This document shows positions 39,003-45,252 of a DNA stretch of 45,252 nt, one piece after another. The notes beneath the pieces are model-generated. The model made no database searches. It had not been told where the DNA came from and was given only the letters and a program-made list of their open reading frames with translations. Each line of letters begins with the position of its first letter. Within the stretch, counting starts at the first letter, position 1. Origin of the DNA: [Streptosporangium] indianense. GTDB lineage: Bacteria; Actinomycetota; Actinomycetes; Streptomycetales; Streptomycetaceae. The stretch covers positions 1-45,252 of the forward strand of contig NZ_JAKEIO010000059.1 of assembly GCF_021474405.1 (NCBI RefSeq), in the 5' to 3' direction. A program made the translations under genes and the position numbers.

Positions 39003-41582
39003 GTGCCTGGCACAAACCTGACCCGCGAAGAGGCGCAGCAGCGGGCGCAGCTGCTCGCCGTTGACTCGTACGAGATCGAGCTCGATCTCTCCGGCGCGCA
39101 GGAGGGCGGCACCTACCGGTCCGTGACCACGGTGCGCTTCGACGTGACGGCCGGGAACGGCGCGGAGTCGTTCATCGACCTGGTGGCGCCGGCCGTGCAC
39201 GAGGTGACCCTGAACGGTGACTCCCTCGACCCGGCCGAGGTCTTCGCGGACTCCCGGATCGCCCTGCCCGGTCTGCTCCAGGGACGCAACATCCTCCGGG
39301 TCGTCGCCGACTGCGCGTACACCAACACCGGCGAGGGCCTGCACCGGTTCGTCGACCCGGTCGACGACCAGGCCTACCTCTACACCCAGTTCGAGGTGCC
39401 GGACGCCCGCCGGGTGTTCGCGAGCTTCGAGCAGCCGGACCTGAAGGCGACCTTCCAGTTCACCGTGAAGGCGCCCGAGGGCTGGACGGTCATCTCCAAC
39501 TCGCCCACCCCGGAGCCCCAGGACAACGTCTGGGTCTTCGAGCCGACGCCGCGCATCTCGACGTACATCACGGCGCTGATCGTCGGCCCGTACCACTCCG
39601 TGCACAGCGTGTACGAGAAGGACGGCCAGTCCGTCCCGCTCGGCATCTACTGCCGTCCCTCGCTCGCCGAGTACCTCGACTCGGACGCCATCTTCGAGGT
39701 GACCCGGCAGGGCTTCGAGTGGTTCCAGGAGAAGTTCGACTACGCGTACCCGTTCGAGAAGTACGACCAGCTGTTCGTGCCGGAGTTCAACGCGGGCGCG
39801 ATGGAGAACGCGGGCGCGGTGACCATCCGCGACCAGTACGTGTTCCGCTCGAAGGTGACGGACGCGGCGTACGAGATGCGTGCGGAGACCATCCTGCACG
39901 AGCTGGCCCACATGTGGTTCGGCGACCTCGTGACCATGGAGTGGTGGAACGACCTGTGGCTGAACGAGTCGTTCGCCACGTACACCTCGATCGCCTGCCA
40001 GGCGCACGCGCCGGGGAGCCGGTGGCCGCACGCGTGGACCACCTTCGCCAACTCCATGAAGACCTGGGCGTACCGGCAGGACCAGCTGCCGTCGACCCAT
40101 CCGATCATGGCGGAGATCCGTGACCTGGACGACGTCCTGGTCAACTTCGACGGCATCACGTACGCCAAGGGCGCCAGCGTCCTGAAGCAGCTCGTCGCCT
40201 ACGTCGGCATGGACGAGTTCTTCCGGGGCGTGCAGGCGTACTTCAAGCGGCACGCCTTCGGCAACACGCGCCTGTCGGACCTGCTGGGCGCGCTGGAGGA
40301 GACCTCCGGCCGCGACCTGAAGACCTGGTCGGAGAAGTGGCTCCAGACGGCCGGCATCAACGTGCTGCGCCCGGAGCTCGAAACGGACGCCGACGGTGTC
40401 GTCACGTCGTTCGGCATCCGCCAGGAGGCCCCGGCCCTGCCCGCCGGCGCGAAGGGCGAGCCGACGCTGCGCCCGCACCGCATCGCGGTAGGCCTGTACG
40501 ACCTGGACGAGGCGAGCGGCAAGCTGGTGCGCCGGGAGCGGATCGAGCTGGACGTGGACGGCGAGCTGACGGCCGTACCGCAGCTGGTCGGACAGCACCG
40601 CCCGGCCGTGATCCTGCTCAACGACGACGACCTGTCGTACGCGAAGGTCCGCCTGGACGAGCAGTCGCTGGCCTTCGTCACGGAGCACCTCGGCGACTTC
40701 GAGTCCTCGCTGCCGCGCGCCCTGTGCTGGGCGTCGGCCTGGGACATGACGCGGGACGCCGAGCTCGCGGCCCGCGACTACCTGTCGCTGGTGCTGTCCG
40801 GCATCGGCAAGGAGTCCGACATCGGTGTCGTGCAGTCGCTGCAGCGCCAGGTGAAGCTGGCGATCGACCTGTACGCCGACCCGGCGGCCCGCGAGGCGCT
40901 GCTGGCCCGCTGGACCGACGCGACGCTGGCGCACCTGCGGGCGGCGGCCCCCGGCAGCGACCATCAGCTGGCGTGGGCGCGCGCGTTCGCGGCGACGGCC
41001 CGCACACCGGAGCAGCTGGACCTGCTGGACGCGCTGCTGGACGGCTCGCAGACCATCGAGGGTCTGGTCGTCGACACGGAGCTGCGCTGGGCGTTCGTGC
41101 AGCGGCTCGCGGCGGTCGGCCGGTTCGACGAGGCGGAGATCGCGGCCGAGTACGAGCGGGACCGGACGGCGGCCGGTGAGCGGCACGCCGCCACGGCCCG
41201 GGCGGCCCGTCCGACACCGGAGGCCAAGGCCGATGCGTGGGCGTCGGTCGTCGACTCCGACAAGCTGCCGAACGCCGTGCAGGAGGCGGTCATCGGCGGT
41301 TTCGTCCAGACCGACCAGCGGGAGGTGCTCGCCCCCTACGCGGACCGGTACTTCGAGGTGGTGAAGGACATCTGGCAGTCCCGCTCCCACGAGATGGCCC
41401 AGCAGATCGTTGTCGGCCTCTACCCGACGGTCCAGGTCTCGCAGGAGACCCTGGACAAGACGGACGCGTGGCTGGACTCCGCCGAGCCGAGCGCGGCCCT
41501 GCGCCGCCTGGTGTCGGAGTCCCGCGCGGGCGTCGAGCGCGCCCTGCGGGCCCAGCGGGCGGACGCGGCGGCCGGGGAGTAG
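39003..41582 (+). CDS. pepN: Aminopeptidase N, M1 family (paralogue 2)
   Basis: This 859-residue M1 peptidase has the exopeptidase motif GAMENAG, the zinc site HELAH (His299, Glu300, His303) and the third ligand Glu322 in NDLWLNES. The sequence matches classic streptomycete PepN. The GTG at 39003 follows GAGGAGATG. There is no export signal. Paralogue 1 at 25070 has GAMENPG and HEMAH instead; both keep every catalytic residue, so both should be active, perhaps with different peptide preferences. A strong terminator follows. Confidence 0.95.
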   Translation: MPGTNLTREEAQQRAQLLAVDSYEIELDLSGAQEGGTYRSVTTVRFDVTAGNGAESFIDLVAPAVHEVTLNGDSLDPAEVFADSRIALPGLLQGRNILRVVADCAYTNTGEGLHRFVDPVDDQAYLYTQFEVPDARRVFASFEQPDLKATFQFTVKAPEGWTVISNSPTPEPQDNVWVFEPTPRISTYITALIVGPYHSVHSVYEKDGQSVPLGIYCRPSLAEYLDSDAIFEVTRQGFEWFQEKFDYAYPFEKYDQLFVPEFNAGAMENAGAVTIRDQYVFRSKVTDAAYEMRAETILHELAHMWFGDLVTMEWWNDLWLNESFATYTSIACQAHAPGSRWPHAWTTFANSMKTWAYRQDQLPSTHPIMAEIRDLDDVLVNFDGITYAKGASVLKQLVAYVGMDEFFRGVQAYFKRHAFGNTRLSDLLGALEETSGRDLKTWSEKWLQTAGINVLRPELETDADGVVTSFGIRQEAPALPAGAKGEPTLRPHRIAVGLYDLDEASGKLVRRERIELDVDGELTAVPQLVGQHRPAVILLNDDDLSYAKVRLDEQSLAFVTEHLGDFESSLPRALCWASAWDMTRDAELAARDYLSLVLSGIGKESDIGVVQSLQRQVKLAIDLYADPAAREALLARWTDATLAHLRAAAPGSDHQLAWARAFAATARTPEQLDLLDALLDGSQTIEGLVVDTELRWAFVQRLAAVGRFDEAEIAAEYERDRTAAGERHAATARAARPTPEAKADAWASVVDSDKLPNAVQEAVIGGFVQTDQREVLAPYADRYFEVVKDIWQSRSHEMAQQIVVGLYPTVQVSQETLDKTDAWLDSAEPSAALRRLVSESRAGVERALRAQRADAAAGE

Positions 41583-41603
41583 TCCCGGCGGATTCCCGTA
41601 CGA

Positions 41604-41641
41604 CGGAAGGGGCGCCCGGTGGGTACCGGGCGCCCCTTCCG
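41604..41641. terminator. Bidirectional terminator between pepN paralogue 2 and the EamA gene
   Basis: A perfect 17-bp stem (GGAAGGGGCGCCCGGT core) with a GGGT loop lies between convergent genes. Confidence 0.9.
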
Positions 41642-41673
41642 CCTGTTCCGGCCGCGGCGGACGGAGCTCCCCC

Positions 41674-42699
41674 CTACCGTCGCAGCCCTCCGTCCGGCAC
41701 GCGCGCCGGTTCGGTACGGCCACCCTGCGCGGCGCGGTCCGGCACGCCCACCGGTTCGGCGAGAGCCTGCGCGGCGCGGTCCCGCACGCCCACGCCCACC
41801 GGTTCGGCGAGGACCTTCGCGGCGCGGTCCGGGGTGCGCGGCGGCCTGGTGACGAACTGCCCCGCCACCGTCGCCCCGAACGCCAGGCCCATCCCGAGGA
41901 GTTGCACCGGCGTCAGCGCCTGCCCGAGCACCGCCCAGCCGACGACGGCCGCGGTAAGCGGGGAGAGCGGGCCGAGGAAGGTGACCTGGGTGGCGGTCAT
42001 CCGGCCGATGCCGCGGAACCACAGCCAGTACGCGAGGGCCGTGTTCGCGAGGGCGAGGTAGAGGTAGCCGCCGACCGCCCGGCCGTCCAGCGCCGGCGGG
42101 GCGCCCTCGACCAGGAAGGCGAGCGGCGCGATGAGCAGGCCGCCCGCGGTCAGCTGCCAGCCGGTCAGCGCCAGCGGCCCGACGCCCTCGGGGCGGCCCC
42201 AGCGCTGGGTGAGCACGGTGCCGGTGGACATCGACGCCGTGGCGGCGACGGCCGCCAGCAGGCCGAGCGCGTCCAGCGCCCCGGCCGCCCGCAGGACGAC
42301 GAGGCTGACCCCGAACGCGGCCACGGCCCCGGTCGCCAGTGTCCGCGCCGACGGCCGCTGTCCGAGCAGCAGCGCCGAGAGTCCGGCCACGAACAGCGGA
42401 CCGGCCGAGCCGACGACCGCCGCGAGGCCGCCGGGCAGCCGGTAGGCGGAGAGGAACAGCAGCGGGAAGAAGGCACCGATGTTCAGCGCGCCGAGCAGCG
42501 CCGCCTTCCCCCACCAGGCGCCGCGCGGCAGCACCCGGGCGACGGCGAGCAGCAGCAGGCCGGCGGGCAGGGCGCGCACCAGGGCGGTGAACAGGGGGCG
42601 GTCGGGCGGGAGGAACTCGGTGGTGACCGCGTAGGTCGTGCCCCAGGAGACGGGCGCGAGGGCGGTGAGGGTGATGAGGGCCGGGCGGGAGAGGGCCAT
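41674..42699 (-). CDS. EamA/DMT-family transporter
   Basis: This 341-residue membrane protein has ten predicted helices in two homologous halves (ALAPVSWGTTYAVTTEFLPP at the start of the first; TNTALAYWLWF-like ANTALAYWLWFRG in the second), the layout of drug/metabolite exporters. The C-terminal 45 residues form a soluble tail of imperfect repeats (DRAAQALAEPVGV type). The ATG at 42699 follows AGAAGGGTG; an in-frame start at 42750 would overlap the operator. It diverges from a MarR regulator that probably controls it. The exported compound is unknown. Confidence 0.88.
   Translation of the reverse strand: MALSRPALITLTALAPVSWGTTYAVTTEFLPPDRPLFTALVRALPAGLLLLAVARVLPRGAWWGKAALLGALNIGAFFPLLFLSAYRLPGGLAAVVGSAGPLFVAGLSALLLGQRPSARTLATGAVAAFGVSLVVLRAAGALDALGLLAAVAATASMSTGTVLTQRWGRPEGVGPLALTGWQLTAGGLLIAPLAFLVEGAPPALDGRAVGGYLYLALANTALAYWLWFRGIGRMTATQVTFLGPLSPLTAAVVGWAVLGQALTPVQLLGMGLAFGATVAGQFVTRPPRTPDRAAKVLAEPVGVGVRDRAAQALAEPVGVPDRAAQGGRTEPARVPDGGLRR
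41701..41832 (-). repeat. Tandem repeat in the EamA C-terminal tail
   Basis: Two near-identical units of roughly 40-45 bp (41724-41760 and 41766-41808) and partial copies at each end encode the DRAA-x-x-LAEPVGV repeat of the cytoplasmic tail. Confidence 0.75.
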
Positions 42700-42727
42700 G
42701 GGAGACACCCTTCTGAGTAGGTCAGCA

Positions 42728-42770
42728 GAAAGTAGCTTACCGCTAAGCAACTTTCCGTCAAGCTACTTTC
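42728..42770. promoter_or_regulatory. MarR-type operator between the EamA and MarR genes
   Basis: GAAAGTAGCTT (42728-42738) and AAGCTACTTTC (42760-42770) form a perfect 11-bp inverted repeat. A third, one-mismatch copy AAGCAACTTTC lies between them (42745-42755), and GCTTA/TAAGC pairs inside. This A/T-richer block is centred between two divergent genes and is very likely the binding site of the adjacent MarR protein. Confidence 0.85.
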
Positions 42771-42805
42771 TTGCGGGTGACCGAGGTGCGGCCGATACTC
42801 GTGCC

Positions 42806-43318
42806 ATGAGCGAACGCCCCGAGCAGCGCAAGGACCCCGTCGACGCGATCATCGGCCAGTGGGCGACGGTCCGGCCCGACCTGGACACCGCCGCCATGGA
42901 GGTCTTCGGCCGGATCAACCGGCTCTCCCACGCGATCGGCGAGCGGGTGGGGCGGGTGTACGCGGCGTTCGGCGTCTCCCGCGGGGAGTTCGACGTCCTG
43001 GCGACCCTGCGCCGCTCCGGCGAGCCCTACACACTTTCCCCCCGGCAGCTGTCCGCGACGTTGATGCTGACCACCGGCGGCATGACGGGGCGGCTGGACA
43101 AGCTGGAACGGGCCGGGCTGCTGCGCCGCTCGCCCGACCCGCACGACCGGCGCGGGCTGCAGGTCACGCTCACCGACGAGGGCCTCGCACTGGTCGACGA
43201 GGCGGTCGGGGCGGGGCTGGCGGTCCAGACGGAGGCACTGTCCGTCCTGGGCGCGCCGCGGGCCGGGCAGCTCGCCGATCTGCTGCGCGATCTGCTTCAG
43301 GGCACGGAGAGGCCCTGA
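42806..43318 (+). CDS. MarR-family transcriptional regulator
   Basis: This 170-residue winged-helix regulator has the MarR core: FDVLATLRRSG, LSPRQLSATLMLTTGGMTGRLDKLERAGLL (recognition helix and turn, about residues 75-105 read in parts) and the wing RSPDPHDRRGLQVTLTDEG. It probably represses the divergent EamA exporter and itself through the repeats at 42728-42770, responding to a small molecule. The ATG at 42806 has no strong ribosome-binding site (GATACTCGTGCC), so translation may start on a nearly leaderless mRNA. Confidence 0.92.
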   Translation: MSERPEQRKDPVDAIIGQWATVRPDLDTAAMEVFGRINRLSHAIGERVGRVYAAFGVSRGEFDVLATLRRSGEPYTLSPRQLSATLMLTTGGMTGRLDKLERAGLLRRSPDPHDRRGLQVTLTDEGLALVDEAVGAGLAVQTEALSVLGAPRAGQLADLLRDLLQGTERP

Positions 43319-43386
43319 CACAGGCCCCGGCCGCGGCGCGGGCGCGTATCAGGCCTGACACACCCGGGCGCGGCAGGCCCGACACG

Positions 43387-43425
43387 ACGAGGGCGCCGCC
43401 GCGGTGTTCGCGGCGGCGCCCTCGT
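43387..43425. terminator. Bidirectional terminator between the MarR and small membrane protein genes
   Basis: A perfect 17-bp stem (starting ACGAGGGCGCCGCC) with a 5-nt loop lies between convergent genes. Confidence 0.88.
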
Positions 43426-43437
43426 GAAGAACGCGGA

Positions 43438-43725
43438 TCAGGCCTTGACTTCGCTCTTCGCCTCGGCCTTGGTGGCGATGTTCGAGCTGGTCGGGTCCTT
43501 CTTCTTGTGCGTCTTGTCGCCGACCATCACCAGTCCGGCGATGACCAGGTAGAGCACGATCGGGGCAAAGACGAAGAGGCCCAGCGTCTCGATGACGTTC
43601 AGGCCCGAGCCGGGGTCGTCACCGTCGTCGCGCGCGAGCGCGGAGGCGGGCGACGACAGGAGCAGCATCATCAGCGTCGTACCGGCTGCCAGGGCGCCGG
43701 CGCGCAGGGCGTTCTTCTTGTCCAC
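43438..43725 (-). CDS. Small membrane protein with signal peptide
   Basis: This 95-residue protein has an N-terminal signal (MDKKNALRAGALAAG to SPASALA), a short acidic segment (DDGDDPGSG), one membrane helix (LGLFVFAPIVLYLVIAGLVM) and a lysine-rich tail (KTHKKKD). It would sit in the membrane with a charged cytoplasmic end. Small proteins of this design are common and conserved in streptomycetes, but I know no function. The ATG at 43725 is close to the end of the malQ side and reads away from it as a separate unit. Confidence 0.75.
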   Translation of the reverse strand: MDKKNALRAGALAAGTTLMMLLLSSPASALARDDGDDPGSGLNVIETLGLFVFAPIVLYLVIAGLVMVGDKTHKKKDPTSSNIATKAEAKSEVKA

Positions 43726-43788
43726 GGTGTCAAAATATCCAACGCCGACCGGGGCCGCGCGCCCGGGGTGCCGTAAGAGCCCCCGGGC

Positions 43789-45252
43789 TCACGACCCGCC
43801 CTCCCTGAGCACCTCCATCAGCGCGTGCAGACGCGGCGAGGCCGCCAGGTCCTCCAGCGTCACCGGCCGCCCCTGCGCGTCCGCGATGGGCAGGCGCCAG
43901 TTCGGGTACTGGTCCCAGGTCCCGGGGAGGTTCTGCGGGCGGCGGTCGCCGACGCCGTCGGGGAGCCAGACGCCGATCATGCGGGCCGGCGTGTGCAGCA
44001 GGAAGCGGTGGACGGCCTGGATCTCCGCCTCCTCCGAGGAGGTGTCGCCGCCGCCGCTCGTGCCGCGCAGCAGGCCGAGCCGGGAGAGCAGGGACAGCCA
44101 CTCCCCCGTGTCGGCGGCGGCCTCGGCGCGCTCCTCCGCCAGGGGGCGGGTCAGCAGCCCCAGGCTGTCGCGGAGTTCGACGTGCTCTCCGGTCAGGCGG
44201 GCCGCCGTGGAGGGAAGGTCGTGGGTGGTGGCGGTGGCCAGACAGTCGGAGCGCCAGCTCTCGGGGGACAGCGGACGGCCGTCGCCCTCCCAGTCGCGCT
44301 CGAACCACAGCACGGACGTGCCGAGCACACCGCGCTCGCGCAGCGCCTCGCGGACGCCGGGCTCGACGGTGCCGAGGTCCTCCCCGATCACCAGCGCCCC
44401 GGCCCGGGACGCCTCCAGGACGAGCACGGCGAGCATGGCCTCGGCGTCGTAGCGGACGTAGGTGCCCTCGGTGGGCGGATGGCCCTGCGGGACCCACCAG
44501 AGGCGGAACAGGCCCATGACGTGGTCGATGCGCAGGGCTCCGGCGTAGCGGAACAGAGCGCGCAGCAGCTCGCGGAAGGGTGCGTAGCCGGACGCGGCCA
44601 GGCGGTCGGGCCGCCAGGGCGGCAGGCCCCAGTCCTGGCCGCGGGCGTTGAAGGCGTCCGGCGGGGCGCCCACCGACATGCCCGCGGCGAAGTACTCCTG
44701 CTGCGCCCAGGCGTCGGCACCGCCGGGGTGCACGCCGACCGCGAGGTCGTGGACGATCCCCACCGGCATCCCGGCCTCACGCCCGGCGCGCTGCGCGGCC
44801 GTCAGCTGGGCGTCGGTGAGCCAGGCGAGCCGGGACCAGAAGTCGACCCGGTCCATGAGGCCGTTGCGCGCCTGGGCGGTCTCGGCGGACCGCGGGTCGC
44901 GCAGGCCGGCCGGCCAGCGGTGCCAGTCCGAGCCGTGCACCTCGGCGAGCGCGCACCAGGTGGCGTGGTCCTCCAGGGCCTGGCCCTGCCCGGCGAGGAA
45001 GTCGCAGTAGGCGGCGCGCCGGCCGGGACCGAGGGGGACCTCGCCGAGCAGCTCCAGCGCCTCCCGCTTGAGCTCCCACACGGCGTCCCGGTCGATCAAC
45101 GCGCCCTGCCGCAGCACCGCTTCGCGCAGCCGGGCGGACCGGTCCAGCAGGTCGCGCAGGCGTCCGGGGTCCTCGACGTAGGCGGCCTCGGGGACGTCCT
45201 CGACGCGCAGGTGCACGGGGTCGGGGAAGCGGCGCGAGGAGGGGCGGTAGGG
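43789..45252 (-). CDS. malQ: 4-alpha-glucanotransferase MalQ (5' end cut by window edge)
   Basis: The visible 487 residues are the C-terminal two thirds of a GH77 amylomaltase, which transfers glucan chains between maltodextrins. The catalytic residues are present: the nucleophile Asp in ALRIDHVMGLFRLWW, the acid-base Glu in VIGEDLGTVEP and the third Asp in TTHDLPSTAARLTG. The frame runs open to the window edge with PYRPSSRRFPDP, the usual start of the barrel, so the N-terminus lies outside. No partner gene of glycogen or maltose metabolism is visible in the window. Confidence 0.94.
   Translation of the reverse strand, partial: PYRPSSRRFPDPVHLRVEDVPEAAYVEDPGRLRDLLDRSARLREAVLRQGALIDRDAVWELKREALELLGEVPLGPGRRAAYCDFLAGQGQALEDHATWCALAEVHGSDWHRWPAGLRDPRSAETAQARNGLMDRVDFWSRLAWLTDAQLTAAQRAGREAGMPVGIVHDLAVGVHPGGADAWAQQEYFAAGMSVGAPPDAFNARGQDWGLPPWRPDRLAASGYAPFRELLRALFRYAGALRIDHVMGLFRLWWVPQGHPPTEGTYVRYDAEAMLAVLVLEASRAGALVIGEDLGTVEPGVREALRERGVLGTSVLWFERDWEGDGRPLSPESWRSDCLATATTHDLPSTAARLTGEHVELRDSLGLLTRPLAEERAEAAADTGEWLSLLSRLGLLRGTSGGGDTSSEEAEIQAVHRFLLHTPARMIGVWLPDGVGDRRPQNLPGTWDQYPNWRLPIADAQGRPVTLEDLAASPRLHALMEVLREGGS

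Noticed and set aside
1..45252. CRISPR array, tRNA or rRNA genes, insertion sequences, prophage or attachment sites
   Set aside because: I saw no regularly spaced repeats with unique spacers, no tRNA-like cloverleaf, and no transposase or integrase motif in the translated frames. A dedicated tRNA or ncRNA scan could not be run.

Overview
This 45.25-kb window is high-GC actinobacterial DNA, almost certainly from a Streptomyces chromosome. Third codon positions are nearly always G or C. The gene set is typical of the genus: an Hanks-type Ser/Thr kinase, an LPXTG surface protein, a Nur-type sodF promoter, a mycothiol-type Rv2466c homologue beside pepN, an ECF sigma/anti-sigma pair, and a single TTA (bldA-type) codon. 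Both edges cut genes: a protein kinase on the left and malQ on the right. No rRNA, tRNA, CRISPR array, insertion sequence or phage gene was seen.

Layout. 1-4.5 kb: partial kinase, divergent LPXTG-type surface protein, biotin transporter component bioY, then a ROK-family regulator. 3.1-9.6 kb: a sulfur-scavenging locus (ROK regulator, sulfonate-type binding lipoprotein, permease, ATPase, flavin-dependent monooxygenase, TauD-like dioxygenase). It carries two short leader peptides. The first (3103-3189) matches the RxxVDLxRxxxATCRR leaders found before actinobacterial sulfur genes. The second (4493-4552) ends in Cys-Arg-Thr-Leu-Cys-Cys-stop and is followed by a possible attenuator hairpin. Together they suggest cysteine-responsive control at two points of one locus. 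9.7-11.9 kb: amino-acid permease and sodF with a near-perfect Nur box.

12.0-24.3 kb: a divergent carbohydrate or polyol catabolic locus. On the minus strand are an FGGY kinase and a histidine phosphatase. On the plus strand is a ten-gene run: Tat-type binding lipoprotein, two permeases, ATPase, DeoR-type regulator, a second and different ATPase, 2-hydroxyacid dehydrogenase, a second FGGY kinase, an exported GlpQ-like phosphodiesterase and a small zinc-ribbon protein. Both ATPases carry Glu instead of Gln in the Q-loop and altered signature motifs, which points to a heteromeric ATPase pair. The second ATPase holds the only TTA codon found, so uptake may depend on bldA. The substrate is not known; a phosphodiester-linked polyol is one consistent guess.

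24.3-45.2 kb: mostly conserved housekeeping and secretion genes. These are an Rv2466c-like protein, two 859-residue PepN paralogues 14 kb apart, an AbiEi/DUF559-like protein, a TIGR03767-type metallophosphoesterase, a Nudix hydrolase, a large secreted subtilase with tripeptidyl-peptidase-II-like spacing, an ECF sigma factor with a repeat-containing membrane anti-sigma, asd, a DUF1203 protein, a LysR remnant, an EamA exporter divergent from a MarR regulator with a clear operator, a small membrane protein, and the 3' two thirds of malQ.
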